Origin: Rhinopithecus roxellana | Taxonomy: Eukaryota; Chordata; Mammalia; Primates; Cercopithecidae | Length of the DNA: 64,000 nucleotides | Assembly (NCBI RefSeq): GCF_007565055.1 | Contig: NC_044558.1 | Coordinates: 125,972,235-126,036,234 of the forward strand | Direction: 5' to 3' | Shown: positions 1 through 12,554 of the stretch, piece by piece | How the letters are laid out: each line of letters begins with the position of its first letter | Numbering within the stretch: position 1 is the first letter of the stretch | Position numbers and translations under genes: made by a program | Notes under the pieces: model-generated | Seen by the model: the letters and a program-made list of their open reading frames with translations, nothing else | Databases searched by the model: none | Told to the model about the DNA's origin: nothing

Positions 1-1289
1 CAGTGTATGTATGTGCTCAATAAATTTTGTTGAAGAAATGAATGAATATAAACAGAAGTGAAGGTACTGGTATTCTAGCCTTTCCTCCAGGCATTGTGGT
101 AGCATGGATTACAAAATAAATTTTCTAAATAAAATAATGATAGCTAAAAACTAGGGTGTTTTTTTTTATACATTTTGCCTGCAATTAGACTCCACTGTCC
201 CAAACCTGCCACAAATTGGTGAAGTTATAGCTTTCTGATATAAATATCCGTACTACTGAAAGGTTTCATTAACTGTCAGATTAGTGAAATTTTTCACTCC
301 ATTGTATTTTTACTAAAGTAGCTAAGCATAGCAACAAAAAGAAAACAACTATGTTTTATTATTTAAAAAAATAAGAGTTTCCTTCAATAATCCATGAATT
401 TTTAAAATGCTACTTGGTCTAACCCTTCACCAAATTGGTGTTAAATTGGCCTAAGGTATTAAAACTCTATGTTCTTATTCAATGAGTGATAATTCCTCAA
501 ACAGGGACGTTTCCAGTCCTCTCTCTGCTATTCTCTGTTACAATTGCTAATACTTCATCTCAGGCCTATCCATATCTTAAATGACATGATAAAAAAAAAA
601 AAAAAAAAACGAACAAAGGTAGAGAACATGGGACCATCTTCTCTCTGGTCTTTTGTTTTCTTATTTTTCCATCCTTAGACTACAGTGGTCAGTATGACTT
701 ACATAATAACATGGTCTACTCATATTCTTCCTTTCTGATCAGCAGTTTTACTGGGTCTAGTGTGAAATAAAATATAGCTACCTTTTTTCCCTTTCACTAA
801 GCAGATGCCAGTGAATTAGTAACATCTGCTTTTTTCTTAGCTTTTACCAGAAACTTTTTTCCTAAAGGGTCATCATTTAAGGCAATTTTTTTAATACTAT
901 AAGGTCAAACACATCTGTTTGATCATATCAAAATTTAGCAGAAAATGTATTTTTTATAGACTCCATAAATATCACCTTCACTCTGAATTGGCCTTTATGA
1001 TACTTTTAATGAATAATATTCCCCTCCACATGTAATTTAGAATTAAACATTTCAGACAATATAGTTGACATTGTAAAATATCTTATCCTTTTCTCGCTAT
1101 TGCAGCCCAGTTATTCAAAGCCTACAATTATGCAGTTTCTCAAGCTGTCTCACAATGAAGGAAATGTATCTATTACAGTAGAGAAAAAAAAAAACAAGAA
1201 AATTCAAATGAAAATAAGTCGTTATAACTGCTGATTTAACCTGACAAACTATTTTCCTTTGAATGATTGCTACTGCTTTTGGTTTATAG
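1..1289 (+). other. 3' end of the intron before exon A
   Basis: AT-rich, no exon visible. The first 55 bases (TGCTCAATAAATTTTGTTGAA, then GAATGAAT) look like the 3' tail of an L2-type LINE. A 19-nt A run sits at 591-609. Nothing else is recognised. Confidence 0.6.
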
Positions 1290-1446
1290 GGACCGAGCTC
1301 CTTTCATTTTTACTTCAGAGATGGAATACTTTATTACAGAGGGTGGGAAAAACCCACAGCATTTCCAAGATTTTGTGGAACTTTGCTGTCGTGCTTATAA
1401 TATTATCAGAAAGCACAGCCAACTGCTCTTGAACCTGCTAGAAATG
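1290..1446 (+). CDS. PIK3C2G: PIK3C2G exon A: end of PI3-kinase catalytic C-lobe
   Basis: 157-nt exon. The acceptor is TTTATAG before 1290 and the donor is GTAAGT at 1447. The first base completes a codon begun in the previous exon; 52 full codons follow, ending phase 0 on an ATG codon. The peptide begins DRAPFIFTSEMEYFITEGG and continues to LLLNLLEM. The DRAPF motif follows the activation segment in class I and II PI3Ks, and the following FQDFVELCCRAYNIIRKH helix is typical of class II enzymes. It therefore encodes late C-lobe helices of the lipid kinase domain. No stop or frame break is seen. A run of 13 A starts about 14 nt inside the intron. Homology is from recognition, not a search. Confidence 0.93.
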
Positions 1447-2280
1447 GTAAGTCCCTTGGGAAAAAAAAAAAAATAATAAGTAATAATAAGCTTCATTTAT
1501 GCCTGTGCTTCAGTAGTCTATTTTTACTAATGGCTTGGAGTTCCCCAAGGAGCTATTCAGAAGAAAAAGGAATGAGCAAACTAAGAGTACCATTGTACAG
1601 CTTATAAACATATTCCTGAATAATTTAATGTATTCATTCATAGTTATTGTCTCAAACATTCCTATTCATATCAATATTGATGCATGTAAGGGTTATCCCA
1701 CTATATTTTGACTAATGTTCAAGGACAGTCATTTTAAAAATAACGCTTTCAGTCATATTGGGCATTAGGATCTTTCAAAAATGCCTTATATATATTATCT
1801 CACTTATATATCATGACAACCTAATGTAGAGCAGGCAAGAATTGTCCCTGGCTCTCCATTCCAAACTCCACCTTTGATCACTTGCCAATTTCCCACATTA
1901 AGAAACTGAGGGTCAGAATTGGAAAGTGAGTTGCTAGCAACTCAACTTTTAGTGGTATGCATTACATGTACTGAGTCATGGTCCTACACACTCTCTTGTG
2001 ACCAGCAGGGGAAAATTTAAGGTTTTATTCCACTGTCCAATTTAAAGAGATGGAGACCAGATATGTACCATGAAGGAAGAAAAATCTGATAGAAATATCT
2101 TCTAGGAGAGGGATATAGTGACTCCTCTAGGCATGTACATACACACTAGGGATTGCAGCAAACTGTACGTGGGAAACATACATTTGGTCTATCAGCATGG
2201 GATTTGGAATCTATGAAACACAACTGATTTAGAACTTCCAGATGACAATAATTCTACCACATGTTGTTAAGGGTACAAAC

Positions 2281-2620
2281 GTGGCAGGCAGACCTTTCTG
2301 GGTTTCAATCCTAGTTTGGCATTTTACTGGCTACATTCTTCAGGACATATTACTTAACCCCCAAAAGACTGTTTCCTTATCTATTAAATGAAGATAACAA
2401 CATCTACCTTGTAGAGTTAATGAATAAATGACCTAACAGTGAATTCTTTGCATGACCTAGGCACTGTGCTAAGTGCTGTATGTGTATTAATTGTTTTAAA
2501 TTGCTTTGTGTGTATTAATTGATTTAAAATTCATAATAACCCTAACAGATCATTAACAAAAAGCACTTAGCACAGTGCTTGCCATTTAGTAGACTTCAGT
2601 TCATTTATGTTCTTATACTA
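2281..2620 (+). repeat. MIR-type SINE, partly duplicated
   Basis: 2281-2480 reads like a MIR: it has a loss-of-detail core (GGGTTTCAATCCTAG), then CTTAACCC.., TCCTTATCTATTAAATG and GCACTGTGCTAAGTGCT. At 2562-2620 the MIR/L2 style tail AGCACTTAGCACAGTGC plus a TAGTAGAC-type ending occurs. The middle contains a repeated TGTGTATTAATTG motif. Confidence 0.55.
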
Positions 2621-3385
2621 GATCCTTGTTAATTTATAAGAACACTGTCCAATGTAATATCTTCTAGTCACATGTTTGTTTATATTTAAATTAATTTTTA
2701 TTAAACAAAATTTAAAACTCCATTCTTCAGTTTCACTGATCACATTTCAAGTACTCAGCAGCCACGTTTGGCTAGTGGTAGCATATTGGTCAGCACAGAT
2801 AGGAAACTTCCATCACCACAGAAAAGTTCATTGGTTAGTACAGAACAAACGTTAACTTTGTTGCAAGGAAGATTTGATTTGGATTATTGTTTTAACTTTC
2901 AAACAACATATTCACCTTACTTCTCTCCACCTTGCCTTGAAAGATAAGTATCTCTAAAAATATTATAAATATGTCCTTCATATGCAAATATACTGGTTTC
3001 TTCTCGTGTAAAGTGGATATATAAAGTTCTATGCATCTCCAAAATCTACAAGTTGGCTTTTCAGTAAGAACCAAGGATTCTTATTGGTAAATCTGCATTC
3101 TAGCTCCCAATTCTATTAGGCCATTTTGCAAGTATGAAATGACTAAGGTTTATAATGTGACTGTACCACAAACAAACAAAAAAAACCCACAAGGATTAAG
3201 TCTGTGATTCTGACCCCATTTAAATAATAAATATCCAGGTAGAATCAAGCTCATGAATTCATGAGCTCCTGTTTACCATAGGCTAGAAACTGCAAGGATA
3301 CATTAACATATGATGAAACCCAGAGTCTTAAAATTTTCAATTTAATGAGAAAGATAAAATTAATTTACATAAAAAACCGAGGTGT

Positions 3386-3692
3386 GGCCAGGCATGGGAT
3401 TATGGGTTCATGCCTGTAATCCTAGCACTTTGGGAGGCCAAGGTGGGTGGATCACGAGGTCAGGAGATCCAGACCATCCTGGCTAACAGGGTGAAACCCC
3501 ATCTCTACTAAAAATACAAAAAATTAGCCAGGTGTGGTAGCAGGCGCCTGAAGTCCCAGCTACTCAGGAGGCTGAGGCAGGAGAATGGCGTGAACCCGGG
3601 AGGCGGAGCTGGCAGTGAGTCCAGATCATGCCACTGTACTCCAGCCTGGGCAACAGAGCAAGACTCCATCTCAAAAAAATAATGATAATAAT
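3386..3692 (+). mobile_element. Alu element, AluY-like
   Basis: Full-length dimer from GGCCAGGCATGG to an A-rich tail broken by TAATGATAATAATA. It has the AluY-style right arm GAATGGCGTGAACCCGGGAG. The target-site duplication AACCGAGGTGT is perfect at 3375-3385 and 3693-3703. Confidence 0.93.
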
Positions 3693-5879
3693 AACCGAGG
3701 TGTCCAGCATTTCTAAATGCCTATAATGATATAAATAACTACATATGAGGAGTAGTACCAAATTTTAACAACTGCTTTAACCTGCTCCAGATATTTCAAA
3801 AATAAATCCAAAACAGAAAAGCACAAATATAGGTTATGCTGTTTCTCAGGTGACACTAAAATTATACTGATGAAAACTGAGCATGTTAAAATAATGTGAA
3901 AGAACAGCTCTTTGGAAAAAAAATAGATTCAGAAAGCTATCAGTGGGTTTTTTTTTCTCTTGTTTAATAAACTTTTCTACATACCTTAAAAAAGCATTCA
4001 GCATTGAGTCATGATATATTAAACAATCGCCAAAGAGAATATATAGTGATATTTTATTTAAAAGAAGTAGCCATATGGTATTTTATTCATAAGTATTGAA
4101 ATAACTTATCATTAATCAGTTGTTGAAAATTTCTGGAATATAGTATATCCAAAAAAAAACTTCTATGCTCTAATTATTCAGCTCCTTTAGGCTAAGGAAG
4201 AAAATTTGGCAGTGGAAGGCACTAATCCAGAGTAAACATATAATCTTAGATTTAGGCTCTCACAGAAATTGAAATAGAGATCAGAAGCAATGTGGACCAA
4301 TTAAACTAATGCATAAATACATGTAAAACAGCACCGTGTTATTACCTCAGTTTCTGTTCATTTACCTCTCAACTCTCTTCTCAATTTTGTATCTTATGAG
4401 ACTCTATAGATCATCAAAGCATTTAGTGAAGGTTTCAGGACCACACTTTCTCTGGTATAGCTTCTTATAAAATAAAACCAAGTTTAAATTTGTGAAAGAC
4501 TATTTTCTACTTATGTATGTAATCTATTCGTTAATTCTGTCTCAACCTGACTCTTTTATGTTAAATTCTTTAAAAAGAATTCAGTCTACTTACCATGACC
4601 CAGTTACAACTTGAGAAATACTTGACATGAGTTATAAATTCTATCTTGTGCGAATGATCAGTTCCCGGGATTATGGGCCACAAGCATTTTGTGGGTCCAC
4701 TACAGAGTTAATGGCGCATCCTTGGTAAAGAGCAGCATGCCTCCAGATATCCATATTGCTTTTTATTTACTCCTGAGAAAAGCAGGGAAAAAAGTAATCC
4801 ATGAAATTCCCATCTTGCTTAAAAGTAACATCTGTAGGAGACCCAAGAGTGTTGCCGGCTGAGTTCACGAAAATAAAAGCCTGTGTTTCATCAGCTTTTC
4901 TCTCATTAAAAAATCAATATCAGCTATTATGGAAGGCTTCCAGAGAACACAGAGACCATTTGCCCAGTTTAAAATGTTTATCACACCCATTATTATATCA
5001 GATATTTCCCATCAGAAATCTTTCTAACTTCTCTATGTGATGGGGAAGAGTGTCTGCTTTTCTAAGCATAACTGTTAAAATAGATTTGGACTTAGTAGGA
5101 AGAGAACAGAAGTAAAGACTTCAAAAATGTTCCTGACCTTTAAAAAGGGAGATATCTATTCATTACCTGTATCTGTTCACTTCCTGTTCTAGTTTCACTT
5201 TCCCTTTGCTATTGCCCCAGTTAAAGTTATTACCCATGCAGTCTGGAGTGGGAGGCACCTGAACCATGTGGCTGGGGATCAGAGAGGAGACATAGCTAAG
5301 TGCACCCGGCTAAGAGGCCATCCTTACTCTGTGATATACAGAGTCAACACTCAAAGTCTCCTCTCCAAGGAACAGAACACATTAATAAGGCAAACTTGGC
5401 ACATGTTACCTTTAGTCAGATACATGGTGGGGAGAGAACTATTATAGGTTCATTTGGTATGAGGCAGTCTGTACTTGGCAGCTAGTGTGTGACATGTGTG
5501 GGTTATGTGTGTGGGTGTTGGCAAGGGAACGAGTAAGTATAGGGTCCACTTTCCAGAGAAATGTTTGATAGAGTTCTAACCAAGCAGGTGTGAACTCAGG
5601 GTATCCAGAGAAACTGGAATGCAATTCAGACCTTACAGAAGCAGCATGTCCTTAGAAAATAGTTACGGTATGATAAAGAAGAAATCTGCCTCAATGAGCA
5701 CACAGACGTCTCTATACCTCTTAGTACAGAACTAGTAAGATAAAACCTAATCTAGATTCTAGTGACTATCGGGAATTTGCCTTCCCATGGTTGAGTTTGT
5801 TAAGTTTAGTAATCAGCATTAAATTTGCTAATTGTATGTTTTCATTGCTTCATAGCATCAAGTATTTTTTTCTCTCTTA

Positions 5880-7241
5880 TTTTAAAGTTTTATTTTAGAT
5901 TCGGGGTACCTGTGAAGGTTTATTATATAGGTAAACTTCTGCCACAGGGATTTGATGTGCAGATTATTTCATCCCAATAGTGATCTTTCCTGCTCCTCAC
6001 CCTCCTCCTACCCTCGACCCTCAAGTAGAACCCAGTGCCTGTTGTTTCCATCTTTGTGTTCATGAGTTCTCACCATTTAGCTCCCACTTATAAGTGAGAA
6101 TATGCAGTATATGGTTTTCTGTTCCTGCATTAGTTTGCTAAGGATAATAGCCTCCAGCTCCATCCATGTTCCAGCAAAAGACATGATCTCATTTTTTGTA
6201 AGGCTTCATAGTATTCTATGGTGTATATGTGCCCCATTTTCTTTATCCAGTCTGTCACTGATGGACATTTAGGTTGATTCCATGCCTTTGCTATTGTAAA
6301 TAGTGCTGCAGTGAACATTTGTGTGCATGTGTCTTTACAGTAGAATGATATACCCAGCAATGAGATTGCTGTGTCTAACGGTAGTTCTGCTTTTAGCTCT
6401 TTGAGGAATCACCATACTGCTTTTCACAATGGTTGAACTAATTTATACTCCAGCCAACAGTGTATAAGTGCTCCCTTTTCTCCGCAGCCTCGCCAGCATC
6501 TGTTATTTTCTGACTTTTTACTAATAGCCATTCTGACTGGTGTGAGATGCTATCTTATTGTGGTTTTGATTTGCATTTCTCTAGTGATCAGTGATATTGA
6601 GTTTTTTTTCATATGCTTGTTGACCACATGTATGCCTTCTTTAGAGAAGTGTCTGTTCATGTCCTTTGCCCACTTTTTAATGGGTTTTTTTTGTTTTTTT
6701 CTTGTAAATGTGTTTGTTTCTTATAGATGCTGGATATTAGACCTTTGTCGGATGCATAGTTTGCAAATATTTTCTCTCATTCTGTAGGTTGCCTGTTTAC
6801 TCTGTTGATAGTTTCTTTTGCTGTGCAGAAGCTCTTATGTTTAATTAGATCCCACCTGCCAATTTTTGCTCTCATTGTGATTGCTTTTGGTGTCTTCATC
6901 ATGAAATCTTTGCCCATTCCTATGTCCAGGATGGTATTGCCTAGGTTGTCTTCCAGATTTTTATAGCTTTGGGTTTTACATTTAAGTCTTTAATCCATCT
7001 TGAGTTGATTTTTTAATATGGTGTAAGGAAGGGGTCCAGCTTCAATCTTGTGCATATGGCTAGCCAGTTATCCCAAGAGCATTTATTGAATCAGGAGTCC
7101 TTTCCACACTGCTTGTTTTTGTCAGCTTAGTCAAAGATCAGATGGTTATAATTGTGCAACCTTATTTCTGGCCTCTGTTTTGTTTCATTGGTCTGTGTGC
7201 CTATTTTTGTACCAGTACCATGCTATTTTGGTTACTGTAGC
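5880..7241 (-). mobile_element. L1 LINE, 5'-truncated, antisense
   Basis: Reverse complement of the L1 ORF2 end and 3' UTR. It starts TTTTATTTTAGATTCGGGG (3' end) and breaks off at TTACTGTAGCC (5' truncation). The antisense translation still shows the ORF2 C-terminal pattern FTIAKAWNQPKCPSVTDWIKKMGHIYT, given here in part, but with several stops. It is older than the L1 at 13404. Confidence 0.85.
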
Positions 7242-7254
7242 CTGAATCATGTAT

Positions 7255-8215
7255 TTATTTTATTCATTTATTCATGCATTCATTATAGCAGACATTTATT
7301 AAAATCTACCTATTTTCAAAGCACCATCCTGGGCAATGTACATAACTCAACATTAAATACAAATCCAGTTCCTGTTCTCAAAGAACTTAAGATCTAACGT
7401 GAAAAACATACATATGAACAAAACACAGTAAAAGCTAGGAAGCAATAAGTACTGTGAAAGAAGTAGAACCAAGATATGATTGTACAAAGAAAGCAGTCAT
7501 TAAATCTCATCACGAGGATCAGTGATGCTTCAAAGAGGAAGCTGAGCCTTGAAAAAGAATTTCAGTAGACAAGAAAAGAGAGAAAAGGCAATTCCAGCTG
7601 AGAGAAAAATGTATGTATGGAGGTTTAATGAACATGGGCATGACGTGTAGTAAATGAAGGTAACCAAGTGTGCCCAGTCTGTGCTACAGATGGAAATCTC
7701 TGTAGAAGATGAGGCTGGAGTGATAGGTTATAGTGTGATTAAAGACATTTGTGACCAGAATGAGGATTTTAGACTTTAGTACCTAGACACTTGACAAACT
7801 AGAAGTTTGTATGCTTATAATGAAGAAGTACCATTATCTACCTGGGATCTTAGGCATATAACAGAGTTTATGTAATTAAAGAGATAAGGATTGGAGAACA
7901 AGATAAAAGTTATTCAAGATATCTAGGCAAATGAAGATGAGGGGCTGAATTAGGACAATGCTAATTACAATGAAAAAGGGGAATGAATACAAGAGACTGC
8001 TGAGGAGTGTTTTTAATGAATGAAGTAATTGATTGTAGGAACCAGGAAAAAGAGAATCAAAGAAGATATGAATTTCTTGTTAGTTGGGCAGTGGTGGCAG
8101 TGTAAATGAAACAGAAAAAAAGAAGGAAAAGTTTATGTGAGAAGAGAATTTGCTGTAATTTAGATGTCATGAGTTTAAGATGCTAATAGATCATCCAGGA
8201 GGAGAGACAGTTGAC
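7255..8215 (-). repeat. L2-type LINE tract, antisense
   Basis: Starts TTTATTCATTTATTCATGCATTCATT..ATTTATTAAA.., which is the inverted L2 3' tail, then CCAGTTCCTGTTCTCAAAGAACTTA, and runs on as a purine-rich strand typical of antisense L2. Diverged; limits approximate. Confidence 0.5.
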
Positions 8216-8760
8216 AACTCTCCAGGACTCCCTCATCCATCTCCTTGGTTTCAATTATCATTTATATGCTAATGACGGTCAAATCTGTATTACAGCGTGT
8301 GTTTTGGGCCCCTCACAGCCCTCTCAATATGTCCAATCAATCTCCCAGTTTTCTGAATTCTACTTTCTACATTTATTTAAAATCCAATGACTGATCTTCA
8401 TTCCTAACCAGTCTCCTAATCTAGCCTCTTATTGGGCCTCATTTTAGTCCATTTTCAATACATAACCACAATGATCTTTCAAGACACAATTAAATCTCTT
8501 ACTCTCATGTTAAAACACTTAAAGAGCTTTCTTGGTTTTTTTGTACTTTAGGATAGAGTACAAAATCCTTAATGTTGCCAGAATGTCTTATCCTACTTGC
8601 CTTTCATTCCCATCTCTTGCTGCTCACCCACGTAATACTCAGTTCCAGAAAACCAGCCTGGATTTCCTTCTGCAGACACATTAAAGACATCTTGCTTTCC
8701 TTTGTACATCTCACTTTCCCATATATGCTGCTTCCTCAGCCTGGGTGGGAATGGTGGGAA
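8216..8760 (+). repeat. L2-type LINE tract, sense
   Basis: Pyrimidine-rich sense L2 pattern: ATGATCTTTC..., CTCTTACTCTCATGTTAAAACACTT, then AGGATAGAGTACAAAATCCTTA and a CTGCTTCCTCAGCCTGG ending. Head-to-head with the antisense L2 just before it. Confidence 0.5.
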
Positions 8761-8976
8761 AAAAAGAATAGTTTTTATACCATCCTTTTTTTCTCATTTG
8801 AACTTCATCAAGTTAATCGCTATTTCATCCATTTTCCAAAACCATATTCTTACTTTACCCTTTGTTTTAAGGATCAACAGTATTATTCTTAACTTCTTAC
8901 TGTAAGAGGGCCTTTGTTCCAGAGCAGTAAATAATTTATCATCTTAGTCACAGAGGTACTGATAACAGTCTTCTTC

Positions 8977-8997
8977 TTTTTTTTTTTTTTTTTTTTT
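8977..8997. repeat. Homopolymer T run (21 nt)
   Basis: A bare T tract with no Alu or L1 body on either side. Confidence 0.9.
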
Positions 8998-9374
8998 GCA
9001 AAGTTCCAGTTTAGTTTAGAAAGTTCTATTATTTTCTAAAAAACATTGTCTACAACTAAAGAGATTATAAGTCCTTCAGTCTACACCATAATATAAACAA
9101 AATATCTTCCTGAAAATTAGCAGGAAAATACCTTATACAATGTATCCTTAACTATTTATTGCCTTAGTAAATATAGTCACCACTTAAGTAGGGAAAATTG
9201 TATTCTTTTAGTGAGAATCATGGAGTCATAAAACAACATAGGATTAAGAACTGGAGGGGTGAGTTTTATACTCTATGTTTGAACATCATTTGACCTGGAC
9301 ATATCACTTACAGTTTTCTGGAGATTAAGCTTTTCTTCTCTAAAATGAGTATTATTAGATAATTTTTGTGTAAT

Positions 9375-9510
9375 ATTTTGTAATGTATAAAGCTCTTTCT
9401 CATTTTGCATCTATTTTAAAAATGAGAAAATGAAGACTCAAAGAAGTTAAGGAACTTCCTCAAAATCACATAGATTTTAAATGATAGGTCCACAAATTCT
9501 GACATGGGAA
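9375..9510 (-). repeat. MIR-type SINE fragment
   Basis: The AAATGAGAAAATGAAGACTCAAAGAAGTTAAGGAAC segment (quoted loosely) with CTCAAAATCACATAGA matches the conserved inverted MIR core and 3' part. Confidence 0.5.
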
Positions 9511-9803
9511 TAATAGTATCATGTTTACTTCACTGGTTGATGATGAGAATAAAACTGAATTATTAATCTACAAGAATTTTCCAATTATAGTGGTTCTTTT
9601 ATTATAGTTGTTATTGCTGTTGTCTCTGCTACTTAATAGGAGAGGTTAAAATGCATGAACTTACGTGCATTCATGTATATAAACTGAAAGACATTGCCAT
9701 GCAAACTTGGGTCTAGATGTCTCTGGGTAGAATTAATCAAGTAAGCTTGACTGTGTCTGCATTTATTCTGTCTTCTTTTTGCTTTGTTCTTGTTGTGGTT
9801 AAG

Positions 9804-9913
9804 ATGCTATATGCAGGACTGCCTGAGCTAAGTGGAATTCAAGACCTGAAATATGTGTATAATAATCTTCGTCCACAAGACACAGACCTGGAAGCAACAA
9901 GTCATTTTACCAA
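9804..9913 (+). CDS. PIK3C2G: PIK3C2G exon B: C-terminal kinase helices
   Basis: 110-nt exon. The acceptor is GGTTAAG before 9804 and the donor is GTAAGA at 9914. It enters at phase 0 and leaves at phase 2 (36 codons plus two bases). It encodes MLYAGLPELSGIQDLKYV followed by YNNLRPQDTDLEATSHFTK. The GLPEL..IQDLKYV signature is the conserved C-terminal helix pair that closes the PI3K catalytic domain. The polypyrimidine tract is broken by G residues (ttgttcttgttgtggttaag), so the acceptor looks weaker than the others here. Together with exon C it totals 300 nt, so the two could be skipped as a pair without breaking the frame. Confidence 0.92.
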
Positions 9914-10496
9914 GTAAGATCGGCTATGAATGTGTGAGCATGGATGAATGAATGTCAGCAGACACATGTTCCACAATGGAGATGATTTCAGGTTGACCAG
10001 TCATTGGTACGAAGCTGTCGTTTCTAGAACAAGCCTGTGTTGCCTTTTCCAAAGAGCAGAAAGGAAGCAATGTGAATGTCTAGTACAAGGCCTTAGTGTT
10101 TCTGCAGCATGTCATTGTTTGCTAACCAGCCTCTTCATCTAACAGATTGCTCAATAAGAGGTCATTAAAAAGAGCAAGATCCTCTGACATAAATAAATTG
10201 GTTGTTCTACTTGAAATATGTCCAGAAAAACAATTTGGTAAAAGAGATTTATGATGAGATATGTACTCACTACTTTCATCTATAAGACAATACACATATT
10301 GGGATATTTGGTCAAAGACCTGTGACTCTGTTCTACCTTTAATCTATTTTTTATTAAACAAGTCTAGCAAAACACTAATGTATATTAAGGTAAGAATCTG
10401 GGCAGAATATGATGAATATCAATTAGACCCCAAATCTAGTCAAAAGGGCAGTACGTTTTATAAGATCCTTTTGAATTTTTATTTTTAAATGGATAT

Positions 10497-10545
10497 ATAA
10501 TTCCTGGCAAATGTTAGGTGCTCAATAAATGTTAGCAGTTATTGT
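10497..10545 (+). repeat. MIR/L2-like tail
   Basis: GGCAAATGTTAGGTGCTCAATAAATGTT matches the shared MIR/L2 3' end in pattern. Short fragment only. Confidence 0.45.
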
Positions 10546-10900
10546 TTTCCTACGAACAGTAGAGAAAAGCTGCATTCTTTCTTTCCTGTAACCTCTTAAT
10601 TGTGAACTTGAGTCTAATTTTTAATTGTTCTAATATTTTCCACTAGAAATTTACAAACAGAGATTATATTCTTTCAAGTGGAATGTATGCTTTAAAGAAA
10701 ATCATGATTATAATAAAACCTTGTCCAGGTTTTACTTTTTCTCTCATCCTTCCAGAATATACAGCAAGAAATTGTTTCTTATTCCAATGGTGGCTTCATG
10801 GGGATGTCTTACATGCCTGGGGAATTACTCTTGCCTCAGGGATTTCTGTTTCATGAACTTGAATGCGTACGCTGCCCTTGTTGTTGAAAAGAGGCAATGT

Positions 10901-11216
10901 GGCCGGGCGCGGTGGCTCAGGCCTGTAATCCCAGCACTTTGGGAGGCCAAGACGGGCAGATCATGAGGTCAGGAGATCAAGACCATCCTGGCTAACACGG
11001 TGAAACCCTGTCTCTACTAAGAAATACAAAAAAAAAAAAAATTAGCTAGGTGTGGTGGCGGGCGCCTGTAGTCCCAGTTACTCGGGAGGCTGAAGCAGGA
11101 GAATAGCGTGAACGGGCTGGGGGGTTGCGGATCTTGCAGTGAGCTGAGATCCCGCCACTACACTCCAACCTGGGTGACAGAGCGAGACTCTGTCTCAAAA
11201 AAAAAAAAAAAAAAAA
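10901..11216 (+). mobile_element. Alu element, AluY-like
   Basis: Full-length dimer, GGCCGGGCGCGGTGGCTC to a 19-nt A tail. The target-site duplication GAAAAGAGGCAATGT (10886-10900) recurs as GAAAAGAAGCAATGT (11217-11231) with one mismatch. Confidence 0.94.
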
Positions 11217-12364
11217 GAAAAGAAGCAATGTGACAGAATCACAAAATATTACAGCTAGAAGAGACTTTATAGTTTATTTATTCTGACAATAGACATTCAA
11301 GTGAGAAAAACTGAGATCAGTAGTAAATTAAGTGCTGTAGCTTACTATTAGTCCCTCCTGAAATAGGCAAAGCCATATATGTATTTGGATGAAAAAAGTT
11401 CTTTCAGGTCCTGGCCAAAAGAAAAATGTAAATAGGCTTTATTCATCTGCCAGAGTTCCATCTCTTCCTATCCCTCTACTTCTTGGGACACACCGAGATC
11501 TGTAAAGAGCATGACTTGGATATCAGTGATCTTTCCTATGGTGACTCATCTCCCCTTCCCGTTCAAGAGGACATGAACTAATGTGGGAAGTAGATCTGAA
11601 GCTAGAACCTCATGGCGGTGAGGCAGACTTTGTGATCCTGCCTGTATACCTCAGTCAGAACAATCTTCCCACTTACCAATGTTATGTGGTATGTTCTGTT
11701 AATTAAACTTCTTTCTTCAACTTTGGGATAAAGAACTTGTTCTCCATCAAAGCCTTAAAAGGCATCAGACTATGTAAACCAGGACACATCATTTCTCAGT
11801 TGGATAATTTTCCTTGGTGTGCCATCTCCTATCTCTTACTTCCTAGGACCTTATAATCTGATTGTCTTTGCCAAGGTTTATCCAACCACCTGCCCCCTGC
11901 CTCCATTATTCCACATGAATCCTTTTCTGGGTAGGCCATTCTCTCCATGTACATTCATTCCTGCTTTGTCTGTTTAACTCACATTGCTAACCTCACTAGA
12001 AATGCTCCAATGGAATCATAAAATTTCTAGAATACAGGAAGATTCTGATCTAACTTTTAATCCCACCCATCCCTTGATATTCTGGACAGCTAGTACCTCG
12101 TCCATGAAACCTTATCTGATCATTCCAGTACTCCCCAATCTTTTCTTCTATAATTCTCCTGAACATGCCATCTTTTATGTTGTCCTTAATTTATTACTGA
12201 ACTACATACTGTTTTGTTTATCACTTTAATTAATATATTGATGAGTTACATCAATTTCTCCCAAGTAAAGCAAGGAATGTATTCCCACTTCTAAGAATAT
12301 CTGAATGTGAAACAAGCCCTATTTAACAGAAAATACAATTTAAACATCAAATATCAAGTATATA

Positions 12365-12550
12365 AAAAGCATATAATAACTACAACTTAATGCAGTGCTT
12401 CTTGTGTGTCAAGTCCTGTTCTAAGTGCTTTTCTTACAGTAATGTATTTAATTGTCATAACAATCCTTTGAGGTATTAATATCTTTATCTACATTTTTAT
12501 ACTAGTGAATTGAGACCCCAGGGAAGTTAAATAATTTACCAGAGAACATT
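12365..12550 (-). repeat. MIR-type SINE
   Basis: TTGTGTGTCAAGTCCTGTTC, TAAGTGCTTTTCTTACAGTA, ..TAATTGTCATAACAATCC, then GAGGTATTAATATC and GGGAAGTTAAATAATTTACC follow the antisense MIR order. Diverged. Confidence 0.55.
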
Positions 12551-12554
12551 CTCT

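Larger units (their letters stand above)
1447..9803 (+). other. Intron A-B (8.4 kb)
   Basis: Contains a MIR, an AluY, an antisense L1 3' fragment and two opposed L2 tracts (listed separately). 3704-5880 shows no recognised repeat or exon; it is AT-rich unique-looking sequence. A bare 21-nt T run at 8977-8997 has no Alu body attached. Confidence 0.75.

Noticed and set aside
8572..8892. 106-codon open frame as a possible gene
   Set aside because: Overlaps the sense L2 tract and shows no domain or splice context.
8977..9200. T run as the tail of an antisense processed pseudogene
   Set aside because: No TTTATT signal next to the run, no recognisable gene body and no target-site repeat.
9948..10142. 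Open frame just after exon B as extra coding sequence
   Set aside because: Lies past the good GTAAGA donor, with no acceptor or class II PI3K similarity.
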